From Candidatus Omnitrophota bacterium (GTDB lineage Bacteria; Omnitrophota; Gorgyraeia; Zapsychrales; Zapsychraceae), in assembly GCA_029261065.1 (NCBI GenBank), contig JAJDCB010000024.1:166364-218374 (forward strand): DNA of 52,011 nucleotides, read 5' to 3'. The position numbers and the translations under genes are program-made. The notes beneath the pieces were generated by a model. It saw only the letters and a program-made list of their open reading frames with translations, was not told the origin of the DNA and searched no databases. Shown here one piece after another: positions 1 to 8,820 of this stretch (the stretch's first letter is position 1; each line of letters opens with the position of its first letter).

Positions 1-1128
1 AAGTGAAGAGTCGGCTTTTGATCTAGTTGTATTTAATTGTTTTTCTAGTTTGGCTACCTCGGCCTTGTAATTATTTGTAATACTGCTTAATTCCGAGTCT
101 TTTGACTCCTTTAGAGCCTTTATTTCACTTTGATAATCCTTTTTAACCTTTGCCAAATCCTGATTTTTACTATCCATTTTTAGGATATTGGCCTTATTAT
201 CCGCATCTATTTTTTGATTAAGTTCATTGATTTGCCTAAGCATTACCTCACGCTTATCCATCAACTTGTTGATGTTATCTTCCATCTCCATTCTTTTAGC
301 GGACAATATTCCTATTGCATTATTTTTTTCCTCTAAATCAGCTTTTGTATCATCCAAAGCATCTTCAAGGACAAAAATTCGTTTTTGAAAGGGAAGTTTT
401 GCTTTCTGAGTTTCTTCAACAAGTCTTTCTTGAGTCAAATTCACTTGATCATCCACATTACTTAAGCTATTATTCAATTTTTGATTCTTATAATTTAAAT
501 CCTCAATCTTTAAGGTTAATTTTGACTTAACTTTTCTTAAACTCTCGATTTCTCCTGCTAAACTTTCAATTCTTCCTGCATACTTTTCAATTTCTCCAGC
601 CTGATTTTCAAACAATTGTTCATATTCAAATAATTGATCTCTCAGAGCCCTAATATCTTCTTTAAGAACTTCTTTATCACCTTCAATGCCTTCTTTCGTT
701 TGATTAACCCTATTTACAAATTCAAACTCTTTATCTTGTAAATTTTCTTTCAATTTGACGAGTTGAGACTTTAATCTCTTATTTTCTATGCCCAATTGAC
801 TTATATCTTTTGTTAGCCGTGCTTTTTCGGTTAACGCCTCTTGCAATAAATCTTCATCAGATAATTTTGTTCGCTTAACATTGGCCCATTTTCGTTTGAG
901 TTCAATAATTTCTCTTTCTAGCAGCTGCTCTGTATTAGTAAGTTCAATCATCTGCGCTTTAAGCTGATCTCTTTGATCACGCAGTTTATTAACCACATTT
1001 CTTTTTCGCTCAACGGCAATGGATAACGAGTCATCTTTTTGCGCGTATAAATGGGGCGTTAAGAAACATATGTTAAAAGTTATGAGGATTAATGTTATTT
1101 TGTAAAATGGATACTTTCTATTCTTCAT
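1..1128 (-). CDS. Exported coiled-coil protein, C-terminus cut by window edge
   Basis: I read this frame by hand: it stays open from an ATG at 1128 to the left window edge (376 codons, no stop), so the C-terminus is missing. The protein begins MKNRKYPFYKITLILITF and has a hydrophobic stretch ending near LTPHLYAQ, a typical Sec signal peptide. The rest is almost entirely Lys/Glu/Leu/Asn-rich heptad-like sequence without prolines, i.e. a long coiled coil. It overlaps the end of the upstream gene by 11 bases (ATGAAGAATAG), so the two are probably translationally coupled. Exact function unknown; a periplasmic or envelope-spanning structural role is an inference from signal peptide plus coiled coil. 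Confidence 0.8.
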   Translation of the reverse strand, partial: MKNRKYPFYKITLILITFNICFLTPHLYAQKDDSLSIAVERKRNVVNKLRDQRDQLKAQMIELTNTEQLLEREIIELKRKWANVKRTKLSDEDLLQEALTEKARLTKDISQLGIENKRLKSQLVKLKENLQDKEFEFVNRVNQTKEGIEGDKEVLKEDIRALRDQLFEYEQLFENQAGEIEKYAGRIESLAGEIESLRKVKSKLTLKIEDLNYKNQKLNNSLSNVDDQVNLTQERLVEETQKAKLPFQKRIFVLEDALDDTKADLEEKNNAIGILSAKRMEMEDNINKLMDKREVMLRQINELNQKIDADNKANILKMDSKNQDLAKVKKDYQSEIKALKESKDSELSSITNNYKAEVAKLEKQLNTTRSKADSSL

Positions 1129-1900
1129 TTGTAAACCCTTTTTGTGCCACTAAATCGGCCATACGTGTTAATTTTTTCTTTAATCGAAAGATTGTTTTTT
1201 TAAGCTGAACAACTTCCTTTTTTGATTTACTTTTATTTGCTGTTTTTTCAATATAAGAGAGCTCCATAACCTTATTTTCTAACAACCCATTCTCACTCTC
1301 TAAATGGCTTAATCGATCTTGAGCCTCATTAAGTTCAACTTTAAGTGATTGCACCTCAGTCTCTAAATCCTTCTTGTTATTTATCAAACCTGCTAAATTA
1401 ACAGAAAGTTCTACATATTTCTTGTGCAATTTTTTATAATCGCTTGAATTTTCTTGTGCAACTTCCGGAAACTCTTCAATTGATGTTAAATTTGTTAAAA
1501 TAACTTCTGTGGTTTGTAGATTTGGTTTAGTCGTTGCACTAGAGCTTTGAGACGTATTAACTTTTAATACCTTTTGACCAATATGAATTTGAGTAAAATC
1601 TACCTTATCGGAAAAACCACCCTTATCTTCAACAGGAACCAATTTTGAGATAGCGGTTGTTGCCTCAGATACTAATAAATGGGTCACCAACGTCTCCCCA
1701 TCTCGTATTTCAACGACATCACCAACACGCAAAAATTGATTACTTAAATCTGTAAATGCAATTTTGTAATGAGAATTAACATTAATGATCTCACCTTGAA
1801 TTTGTTCTGCGGATAAAGAGGATGTCTGCGCCATTATAGAAAGCATAAACATACAAACAACAATCATTCTAACTCTACAAGTTTTTGTCATTTTAATCAT
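1118..1900 (-). CDS. Exported protein with beta-rich domain and C-terminal coiled coil
   Basis: From ATG 1900 (alternative ATG 1891) the protein starts with a basic N-region and a hydrophobic segment (IVVCMFMLSIMAQTSS) ending SLSA-E, a likely Sec signal. Next comes a beta-rich stretch (GEIINVNSHYKIAFTDL and VGDVVEIRDGETLV) resembling small SH3-like or FlgT-C-like folds, a Ser/Thr-rich linker, then about 100 residues of coiled coil. A farther ATG at 1966 would overlap the HD-GYP gene by 74 bases and lengthen the N-region unnaturally, so the downstream start is preferred. It lies between an HD-GYP gene and another exported coiled-coil gene with end overlaps, suggesting one operon. No family assigned with certainty. 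Confidence 0.7.
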   Translation of the reverse strand: MIKMTKTCRVRMIVVCMFMLSIMAQTSSLSAEQIQGEIINVNSHYKIAFTDLSNQFLRVGDVVEIRDGETLVTHLLVSEATTAISKLVPVEDKGGFSDKVDFTQIHIGQKVLKVNTSQSSSATTKPNLQTTEVILTNLTSIEEFPEVAQENSSDYKKLHKKYVELSVNLAGLINNKKDLETEVQSLKVELNEAQDRLSHLESENGLLENKVMELSYIEKTANKSKSKKEVVQLKKTIFRLKKKLTRMADLVAQKGFTNEE

Positions 1901-2972
1901 CTTCTGCTTTTTGAGGGTCATTATATTGATTTTTAATTTCCTGAATTTCTGGTAAAATTTCAACAAAAAGGTCGACGAAACTCGGATCGAAATGTTTTTC
2001 TTTTAAACTTTTTATTTCTTCGATCGTTTCACTGACATCCCACGCTTTTTTATAAGGTCGTTTCGTCGTTAAAGCATCAAAAACATCACATATCGCAGAA
2101 ATCCTACCTTCGATAGGAATTTCTTCTTCCACAAGACCTTTGGGATACCCCGATCCATCCCATCGTTCATGATGTGTTAAGGCTATCCTACGCGCTGCTT
2201 CTAAAAACTCAGACTGTGAACCGGATAAAAGTTCAGCGCCAATAGTTGTATGCGTCTTCATGATCGCCATTTCTTCATCTGTTAATCTTCCCGGTTTTAG
2301 CAATATATTATCAGGAATGGCGATCTTTCCAATATCGTGCAAAGGACTAGCTGTCAATATTTGGTCACACTTTTGAAAACTTAAACCAACTTTAGCCGCC
2401 AAAGCTGCTGAATAATGGCTCATACGAATAATGTGTAAACCCGTTTCAGAATCTCTATACTCCACAGCTCGCGCAAGCCGTTGAATAACATCAAGCTGCG
2501 TATCATGTAACTCTCGGGTTCTTTGCCTAACTTTTTCTTCTAAAAGAACGTTTTGATTAACAACTTGATCATGAAGCATTCGTACTTCCAAAATATTATG
2601 AATACGAATTAAAACCTCAACACGATCATAGGGTTTTATTAAGAAATCTTTAGCACCAGATGCTAACGCTTTGAATCTTAAATTTTTATCTTCAACACCA
2701 GATATAACTAAAATTGGCAAGTAACTTCCCTCATCAATTCTTGCCAATTGTTTCATGACTTCAAAACCATCACAACCAGGCATATTTAAATCGAGAAGTA
2801 AAATATCAGGTCTAATCTGTTTATATGTTTCAAAAGCCTTTCGAGAGTCAGTAATAGCCGTAATATGTTTATAACCAGCCTTACGTAAAATGCTATCCAA
2901 TAATTTTATACTGACATCTTGATCATCGACAACTAAAACCTTAGCATTATAAATTTGTTCTTCTGATAACAT
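1893..2972 (-). CDS. Response regulator with HD-GYP domain (RpfG-like c-di-GMP phosphodiesterase)
   Basis: Residues 10-125 form a receiver domain: acidic pair D16/D17, phospho-acceptor D61 in LLLDLNMPGCDG, and K113 in LIKPYD. A short coiled linker leads to an HD-GYP domain from about 165: H180 in the TGLHIIRMSHYS segment, the metal-binding pair H212-D213 in LHDIGKIAIPDN, HH at 267-268, and the GYP signature at 275-277 (DGSGYPKGL). This family hydrolyses cyclic di-GMP when its receiver is phosphorylated. All metal-ligand motifs look intact, so it is probably active. The start abuts the stop of surE and the end overlaps the next exported coiled-coil gene. The cognate kinase is not adjacent; a hybrid kinase lies at 28.5-29.7 kb, but a link is only a guess. 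Confidence 0.93.
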   Translation of the reverse strand: MLSEEQIYNAKVLVVDDQDVSIKLLDSILRKAGYKHITAITDSRKAFETYKQIRPDILLLDLNMPGCDGFEVMKQLARIDEGSYLPILVISGVEDKNLRFKALASGAKDFLIKPYDRVEVLIRIHNILEVRMLHDQVVNQNVLLEEKVRQRTRELHDTQLDVIQRLARAVEYRDSETGLHIIRMSHYSAALAAKVGLSFQKCDQILTASPLHDIGKIAIPDNILLKPGRLTDEEMAIMKTHTTIGAELLSGSQSEFLEAARRIALTHHERWDGSGYPKGLVEEEIPIEGRISAICDVFDALTTKRPYKKAWDVSETIEEIKSLKEKHFDPSFVDLFVEILPEIQEIKNQYNDPQKAEDD

Positions 2973-3727
2973 TAGTCATTAAAAGTACTGTTTAATTGCT
3001 CAAGATAATCATAGTCTGTTGCATCACTCTGTATAGGTGTTACTGTTACATATCTATTGGCCAAGGCAAAAGTATCAACGCTATTGTTTTTTTTCTTTAC
3101 AGGAACCTTACCCGACATCCAATAATAATCCCTTAAATTAGGATCCTTTCGTTTAAGAAAGTTTCCATGAATAGGAATAGTCCCCTGCTTGACCCATTTA
3201 ATACCTTTAATTTGAGAATGTTTAACAGAAGGGATATTGATATTTAGAAATGTACCTTTTGGCATAGGGCACTTGTGAATTTGTTTAGCTATTCTGGCAC
3301 CACACTTTGCAGCGTAGGCAAAATCTGGATTGACAAAGGTATCTAACGACAAGGCGATTGAAGGAATTCCTAAAAGAGACCCTTCGCGAGCTGCTGCTAC
3401 TGTTCCTGAATAAAAGATGCTACAGCCATCATTACAGCCCAAATTAATTCCTGAAATAATTAGATCCGGTTTCTTTTTTAGCATGACACCAATAGCAAAT
3501 TTAACACAGTCAGCGGGAGTGCCACTAACAGCTGTTCCAAAAATTTTTTTATTCCTATAAAACTTACGAGCCACAATTGGATGCGCTAAAGTGATACCAT
3601 GGCCGACAGAACTTCGTTCTGAATCAGGAGCTATAACATCAATATGCGCAAATTTTTTTATTTGCTCATAAATAGCATTAATACCAGGGGCATGAATGCC
3701 GTCATCGTTAGTTAATAGAATTTTCAA
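2972..3727 (-). CDS. surE: 5'-nucleotidase SurE
   Basis: Survival protein SurE, a metal-dependent nucleoside monophosphate phosphatase. The N-terminal signature LKILLTNDDGIHAPGI carries the metal-binding Asp pair; the conserved segments ISGINLGCNDG and YSGTVAAAREG follow. The family normally starts right at M-K-I-L-L-T-N-D-D-G, so I chose the TTG at 3727 (251 residues). An upstream in-frame TTG at 3775 would add 16 residues that do not belong to the family. No good ribosome binding site precedes either codon. It sits immediately upstream of the HD-GYP regulator. Confidence 0.92.
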   Translation of the reverse strand: MKILLTNDDGIHAPGINAIYEQIKKFAHIDVIAPDSERSSVGHGITLAHPIVARKFYRNKKIFGTAVSGTPADCVKFAIGVMLKKKPDLIISGINLGCNDGCSIFYSGTVAAAREGSLLGIPSIALSLDTFVNPDFAYAAKCGARIAKQIHKCPMPKGTFLNINIPSVKHSQIKGIKWVKQGTIPIHGNFLKRKDPNLRDYYWMSGKVPVKKKNNSVDTFALANRYVTVTPIQSDATDYDYLEQLNSTFND

Positions 3728-3865
3728 ACTAAGCTGTAAGTATAATATTTGGTAAAGGTTTATAGAATATCGCAAACACTATAACATAATGTGAAAGGAG
3801 TTTCTATAAAATATAGCTTATTTTAATATTGTATTAATGTCTAATAATACTTATATTAGATTTTT

Positions 3866-4618
3866 TCATTCATCAGTCAAATTAAAACGCACTGGGACAA
3901 TTGTGCTTGATACGTAATGATTGGAAATATTATCACCTGATGTAAATCGCCATTTACGAACAGCCTTTAAAGCGGATTGATCCAAAATGGGATAGCCCGA
4001 ACTTTTGTGGATATGAATATCAATTACACGACCATTTCCTGCAACATCGACTTTTAACAAAACGCGACCTTCCCACCCTCTTTTATAAGCAAGTCGTGGA
4101 TAAACAGGAGAATTATTTAAATGCTCTAACGCTTTAGGTTCTGCTCTAACGCCCACATCCGGATGACTTGTGTTGGGTTGGCTATAGGGTTGATAAGGCT
4201 TAATTTGTGATACCATTGTATCCGAAATCGTCTTTTCAAACGGTTTATGCTGAGAAATATCTTTAAGAGATGATTTCATATCTTTAAACTTCAACTTTTG
4301 ATCAGGTAATTGAGCAAGAGCGCCCTTTTCAACCACTATTTTTCCTTTATTTGATGTCAAAACATCATTTTTAGACATAATATTTTTTTGATCGATTGGC
4401 GTATTTGGAATCGCTTTTTCTTGTTTCGTTATCACAGCCTTTGGGGTTAATTGTTTTTCAACAAAAATTATTTCTAAGCTACTTAATGCTGGTTTTATTG
4501 AAAGTTCCTGTTTTTGTGGCGCAAATCCTGAAAAAGCAACTAACAAAAGATGGATGCCTACAGAGATAACGATAATAGGATAAAAATAATCAATTTTGTA
4601 GGAATAAAACAAAGACAT
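3866..4618 (-). CDS. tonB: TonB energy-transduction protein
   Basis: 250 residues. One N-terminal membrane anchor (about 11-32, YFYPIIVISVGIHLLLVAF), including the His found in the TonB/TolA transmembrane helix, then a Lys/Gln/Ser-rich periplasmic spacer. The C-terminal TonB domain spans about 165-248: YPRLAYKRGWEGRVLLKV, then VIDIHIHKSSGYPILDQSA and VRKWRF. It couples the proton motive force to TonB-dependent outer-membrane transporters. It is the last gene of exbB-exbD-tonB, 6 bases after exbD, and continues the cys operon. No TonB-dependent receptor lies in the window. Confidence 0.93.
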   Translation of the reverse strand: MSLFYSYKIDYFYPIIVISVGIHLLLVAFSGFAPQKQELSIKPALSSLEIIFVEKQLTPKAVITKQEKAIPNTPIDQKNIMSKNDVLTSNKGKIVVEKGALAQLPDQKLKFKDMKSSLKDISQHKPFEKTISDTMVSQIKPYQPYSQPNTSHPDVGVRAEPKALEHLNNSPVYPRLAYKRGWEGRVLLKVDVAGNGRVIDIHIHKSSGYPILDQSALKAVRKWRFTSGDNISNHYVSSTIVPVRFNLTDE

Positions 4619-4624
4619 AATTTG

Positions 4625-5017
4625 CTATTTTTGGTGAATAATGTTGAGTTGAGCAGCTCCGGCTTGACGCGCCAAATCCATAATTTCCACAAACAAAGCA
4701 TAAGGCATGGCTTCATCGCCTTTTATATTAACGGAGTTTTGTTCTTGATTTTTCAATAGCACATTTAAACGTGTCAAAAGTTTATCTTTTGAAATTTCTT
4801 GATCGTTAAGATAAATAGATAAATTGGAATCAACGCTTATTTCAATAATTTTACTATCAACTTTGTCGTCTGTAGATCCTTTTGGTAGAGTCATCTTAAT
4901 GGCGGGATTAGCAAAAGCAGATGTGAGCATAAAGAAAACAAGCAATTGAAAAACAACGTCAATCAAAGGGGCTAAATCCATACTTAATTTTGGTTTTTTT
5001 AGGCGAATAATGTCCAT
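4625..5017 (-). CDS. exbD: ExbD/TolR biopolymer transport protein
   Basis: 130 residues with one transmembrane helix (about 15-36, LAPLIDVVFQLLVFFMLTSA) containing the conserved Asp D20 that carries protons in this family. The periplasmic part has the usual short domain (LNDQEISKDKLLTRL, VNIKGDEAMPYALFVEIMD). It forms the ion-driven motor with ExbB. It lies 2 bases after exbB and 6 bases before tonB, so the assignment to ExbD rather than TolR rests on the tonB neighbour. Confidence 0.92.
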   Translation of the reverse strand: MDIIRLKKPKLSMDLAPLIDVVFQLLVFFMLTSAFANPAIKMTLPKGSTDDKVDSKIIEISVDSNLSIYLNDQEISKDKLLTRLNVLLKNQEQNSVNIKGDEAMPYALFVEIMDLARQAGAAQLNIIHQK

Positions 5018-5019
5018 AT

Positions 5020-5703
5020 TTACTGAGCAGCATTTTTGTTATCTGAATCCGCTTGATCAATTGTTTTTGAAATCTTTAATTGGGAATGCTCATTGAAAAA
5101 CTCATCTAATTCAGAAACGATAGATTGCAATCTTCTAGCAATTTCATCCGACTGACTTTCAAAACTATGATACGCAACCATGCAAGGAATAGCGACGATA
5201 AGCCCAAAGACGGTACTTAATAATGCCTCCCAAATACCACCCGCCAAATTTTGAGCCTGAACTTGGCCCACGGATAATTCAATCTGATGAAAGGCTGCAA
5301 CAAGACCAGCAACTGTTCCTAACAAACCTAATAACGGCGCAACATGTGTAATCGTTGCCAATCCACGTAATCGAGATTCGACGCGCTCCATGGCAAACGT
5401 CCCTTCTCTCGATAGGACATTATTTTTACTTCGATTATCTAAGTTTTGTAAATAAATTTTGGTAAGATGAGCAACAGGATGACAATAATTTTGAGTAAAC
5501 TTGATGGCATCAGATATTTGATTGGATTGTAAAAACGAAAAGAGTTTGTTTGAAAACTTCTGATAGTTGAGTCTAAGGCTTAGAAAAAAAATACTTCTCT
5601 CAAAAATAATAGCAATGGCAATAATCGAACAAAATAATAAGGCCCACCGCGTAAAACCAGCCTTTTGAAATAAACTAATTAAATTGTGATCCCATATTTG
5701 CAT
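5020..5703 (-). CDS. exbB: ExbB/MotA/TolQ proton channel protein
   Basis: 227 residues with three predicted membrane segments: about 18-40 (WALLFCSIIAIAIIFERSIF), then two after the cytoplasmic loop, HVAPLLGLLGTVAGLVAAF and EALLSTVFGLIVAIPCMVAY. The Leu-Leu-Gly-Leu-Leu-Gly-Thr-Val run is the MotA/TolQ/ExbB signature. It follows cysNC by only 8 bases, so the energy-transduction genes appear to be co-transcribed with sulfate assimilation genes, an unusual arrangement. Confidence 0.92.
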   Translation of the reverse strand: MQIWDHNLISLFQKAGFTRWALLFCSIIAIAIIFERSIFFLSLRLNYQKFSNKLFSFLQSNQISDAIKFTQNYCHPVAHLTKIYLQNLDNRSKNNVLSREGTFAMERVESRLRGLATITHVAPLLGLLGTVAGLVAAFHQIELSVGQVQAQNLAGGIWEALLSTVFGLIVAIPCMVAYHSFESQSDEIARRLQSIVSELDEFFNEHSQLKISKTIDQADSDNKNAAQ

Positions 5704-5711
5704 AACAATTT

Positions 5712-7520
5712 TTAGATCGAATAATCAGGGTCTACTAAAATTGACTTAAGTAATAAATCAACGATCTTTCTTACCCCCACATCGCTTTTTTCCTTCTCTC
5801 CTAGCTGAAGATCAACACCCTCTCCCGCCAACTGATTATCACCAACATTGACAACAAAAGTTTTATTGGGACGATTTAAAGATTTTAACATCTCAATTTC
5901 ATAAACATCCACATCAGAAACACTCGTTATCAAAATAAGACCAGAATCCGTCATGACATGAGCCAATTCACCCAATTGTTGAAGGTGTTGTAATTTATTA
6001 ATCGTCTTGTCATTGGCATTGGCCCCACGCGTTAGAAATTCGTTAGATATCCCCAGAAAATAAGTAAACTTACCTAACTTAAATAATTCTTCTTCAAGCG
6101 CTTTTGCTATGTCTATCTTTCCAACATTCGTCTCACCCGTAATTACAATAAGGGCAGACTTATGTTGATATTTAAAACCTCGTTTTTCAGGAGTAATATC
6201 ACTTCTCTCCCAGCTAAATTCACGCTTCTTTATATGCTCTGTTAATTGCGACGCCCCTTCAAAGACAGGAGCAATAATAATTCCGCCCCCAGCAATTTCA
6301 TAATTATCAACAACAACAAAACGACCTGTTTCAGCAATATGATTAACATCATCAAAGGTGATTGGTTTTAAAGTTTCTAAAACACACTCAGCCACATCAT
6401 GACGATCTATTTGTGATTTATTCGCAATTGAAGAAAGTTCGGACGCATCTAGAACACTGATAATCTCAGATAACACAACAGGCACCTGTGTTGTGGCAAT
6501 TTTTAGTTTGTAATTTTTATTTTTAACAAAGGGTTGTTTGCCCATCCAAAAAATATTTACTTTAATCTTACGACTAACATGAGCTAAGCGTTGATCCGCC
6601 CGGCACATGATCTCACCGGGACGTAGATAAATTTGAGTATCTAAACAAACCCCCGAGCTTTGACCGGCAAAGGCTTCATTTGTCTCAGAGATATTAAATC
6701 CTTCGACACTCGTAACCTTAGATTTTTTTCCTGATGGAAGAAAAACAACATCATCACCTTTGCGTATAGATCCCGATTCCACACGACCAGCAAAAATGCG
6801 ACGATCATCTCCTTGTGAGGTAAATTTATAGATATCTTGAATTGGGAATCTTAAATCTTTAGCGTAATTTGGCAGGGCTTTTTTAAAATAATCAAGAGCA
6901 TCTAAAACATTAACGCCTTTATACCAGGGCATCATTGATGAGGTCTCTGTCATATTTTCTCCGTCACGAGCAGAGATTGGAATAAAATGTAAAGGTATAA
7001 GATTAATTTCATCTAAAAATTCTGAATATTCTTTCTTAATATCCTCAAAAATCTTCTCATCATAATCAACCATATCCATTTTATTCACACAGACTGTAAT
7101 ATTTTTGATGCCTAAAAAAGACATCATATACCCATGACGTTTTGAATTTTCCTTAATACCTTCATGCGCATCAATCACTAACATAGCAGCTTCAGCACGA
7201 GCCGCACCTGTAATCATATTTTTTAAAAATTCAATGTGTCCCGGGGCATCTATGATGATGTAGTCTCGCGTCTCCGATTTAAAAAAGCAGCGAGCCGTAT
7301 CAATCGTGATTCCTTGCGATTGTTCGTCTTTCAAGGCATCTAACAAAAAGGCATATTCAAATGGCTTTGACGTTTTACGACAATTCTCTTTAACGGCCTC
7401 AAGTTTGCCATCTGGAAGCGATCCCGTGTCAGCAAGCAATCGTCCAATTAGGGTGCTCTTGCCATGATCGACATGACCGACAATAACAACATTCATTTGT
7501 TCACGCGTTTCTTGATTCAT
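5712..7520 (-). CDS. cysN: Sulfate adenylyltransferase subunit 1 fused to a degenerate APS-kinase domain (CysNC)
   Basis: 602 residues. Residues 1 to about 420 are the CysN GTPase, an EF-Tu-like protein that drives ATP sulfurylase CysD: P-loop [31 protein letters not shown], then beta-barrel domains. Residues from about 430 align with APS kinase CysC, but its P-loop reads [11 protein letters not shown] instead of the usual GLSGSGKST, so the last Ser/Thr is Ile. The DGDN motif is replaced (LGISNEFL) and the basic lid segment near the C-terminus is not recognisable. I infer that the kinase half is inactive while the GTPase half is intact. It lies downstream of cysD by 19 bases and upstream of exbB. 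Confidence 0.93.
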   Translation of the reverse strand: MNQETREQMNVVIVGHVDHGKSTLIGRLLADTGSLPDGKLEAVKENCRKTSKPFEYAFLLDALKDEQSQGITIDTARCFFKSETRDYIIIDAPGHIEFLKNMITGAARAEAAMLVIDAHEGIKENSKRHGYMMSFLGIKNITVCVNKMDMVDYDEKIFEDIKKEYSEFLDEINLIPLHFIPISARDGENMTETSSMMPWYKGVNVLDALDYFKKALPNYAKDLRFPIQDIYKFTSQGDDRRIFAGRVESGSIRKGDDVVFLPSGKKSKVTSVEGFNISETNEAFAGQSSGVCLDTQIYLRPGEIMCRADQRLAHVSRKIKVNIFWMGKQPFVKNKNYKLKIATTQVPVVLSEIISVLDASELSSIANKSQIDRHDVAECVLETLKPITFDDVNHIAETGRFVVVDNYEIAGGGIIIAPVFEGASQLTEHIKKREFSWERSDITPEKRGFKYQHKSALIVITGETNVGKIDIAKALEEELFKLGKFTYFLGISNEFLTRGANANDKTINKLQHLQQLGELAHVMTDSGLILITSVSDVDVYEIEMLKSLNRPNKTFVVNVGDNQLAGEGVDLQLGEKEKSDVGVRKIVDLLLKSILVDPDYSI

Positions 7521-7539
7521 AGTCTTTCACTTCTTTCCA

Positions 7540-8430
7540 TTACATATAACCATCAGCTCTTAACGTTTCAAGACCACCACCATCTTCTTTGTCTTGAGCA
7601 CGGCCAGAACGCTCAGCTATATTCGTAAATTTTCCGGTTCTTAATTCTTCAACAATTTCAGCAACATTTTTTGCTGTTGATTCAACAGGCGTGGTACATG
7701 GGTAACATCCTAAAGAACGATAGCGCTTACCCTCACCTTTATCGAAATATAATGATGTGATAGGAATATTTTCTTTCTCAATGTATTCCCAAATGTTTAA
7801 TTCCGTCCAGTCAAGTAACGGATGGATTCTTAAATGAGTACCTGGTGCGAAATCCGTTTTAAATTGATTCCAAAGTTCGGGGGGCTGATCACCAATATCC
7901 CAATCATTATTTAAATCACGTGGAGAAAAATAACGTTCCTTCGAACGAGAACCTTCTTCATCAGCACGAACACCTACAATGACACCCGTATAGGGTTCGG
8001 TATTTTTATCAATTTCATACTCACCCTTCTCTAAATTTAATCTCTTCCTTGGCCAATCTCCAGCTAAAGTGTGTTTCAGGGCTTCTGTCTTTAGAGCTTT
8101 ACAGCAGGCGATGCGATCAACTTTGCCATCAGGAAAAGTATTTTTTAATTTTAAGGCGTCCGTATTTTGACCGACAATCATATTAACCTTCCATTCAAGA
8201 GCTAATCGATCACGATATTCAATCATTTCAGGAATTTTAAAATTGGTATCAATATGAACAAAAGGAATCGGAAGATGACCAAAGAATGCCTTTCGAGCAA
8301 GCCATGCTAACACGGTAGAATCTTTTCCAATAGACCACAGCATAACCAGACTCTTAAACTCACGATAAGCCTCACGCAAAATATAAATACTCTGCGCTTC
8401 AAGATGTTCTAATTTCGTCATATGTTGCAT
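7540..8430 (-). CDS. cysD: Sulfate adenylyltransferase subunit 2 (ATP sulfurylase)
   Basis: 296 residues, close to the family length of about 300. CysD makes adenosine 5'-phosphosulfate (APS) from sulfate and ATP, driven by CysN. Visible signatures: PP-loop [36 protein letters not shown], the [12 protein letters not shown] segment and the C-terminal [21 protein letters not shown] second ATG three codons downstream ([11 protein letters not shown]) is a possible start. It sits between a small exported-protein gene and cysNC in the cys operon. Confidence 0.96.
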   Translation of the reverse strand: MQHMTKLEHLEAQSIYILREAYREFKSLVMLWSIGKDSTVLAWLARKAFFGHLPIPFVHIDTNFKIPEMIEYRDRLALEWKVNMIVGQNTDALKLKNTFPDGKVDRIACCKALKTEALKHTLAGDWPRKRLNLEKGEYEIDKNTEPYTGVIVGVRADEEGSRSKERYFSPRDLNNDWDIGDQPPELWNQFKTDFAPGTHLRIHPLLDWTELNIWEYIEKENIPITSLYFDKGEGKRYRSLGCYPCTTPVESTAKNVAEIVEELRTGKFTNIAERSGRAQDKEDGGGLETLRADGYM

Positions 8431-8436
8431 AATAAC

Positions 8437-8811
8437 TTATTTCCTTTTAGAGTGATCTCCCTTTTTATGGGAATACACAACAGGATTTAGATAAGAGTTA
8501 ATCGATTGAATATTACTTAAAGGTATAAAAGCATACCCTTCTTTTGAAAAAACGCCACCCCGTTCGCCATAAAGCTTTAAAAATGCGATTTCGCCGATAT
8601 ATTCGACACCAATGACCTCAACTTCAATTAATTTATGAACTTCAAATTCGCCAACTTGATAATAAACATCAAATTCTCGGTTGTTATCTTTTAGCGGATC
8701 ATACTTATCATTCGCCGAAATCAGGGGCGTATAAAGCATATATCCTAACATAATCAGAGAAAAAATGAATAAAAAAGAGCTACGAGTCCGTTTAGAATCA
8801 ATTCCTTTCAT
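8437..8811 (-). CDS. Small exported protein of unknown function in the cys operon
   Basis: 124 residues. The N-terminus is basic (KRTRSS), then a hydrophobic segment FLFIFSLIMLGYMLYTPLIS ending before ANDKYD, i.e. a signal peptide or anchor. The mature part is a short beta-rich domain (VHKLIEVEVIGVEYIGEIAF and KEGYAFIPLSNIQSI). No family recognised. It is wedged between cysH (9 bases upstream) and cysD (6 bases downstream), so it is almost certainly co-transcribed with sulfate activation. A role in that pathway or in the envelope part of the operon (exbBD-tonB) cannot be decided from sequence. Confidence 0.75.
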   Translation of the reverse strand: MKGIDSKRTRSSFLFIFSLIMLGYMLYTPLISANDKYDPLKDNNREFDVYYQVGEFEVHKLIEVEVIGVEYIGEIAFLKLYGERGGVFSKEGYAFIPLSNIQSINSYLNPVVYSHKKGDHSKRK

Positions 8812-8820
8812 ATAAACCTC

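Noticed and set aside
3728-3775. SurE start at the upstream TTG
   Set aside because: It adds 16 residues before the invariant N-terminal K-I-L-L-T-N-D-D-G of the family.
4090-4160. Direct repeat GCTCTAACGC twice inside tonB
   Set aside because: Short, within coding sequence and not associated with any structure; likely chance.
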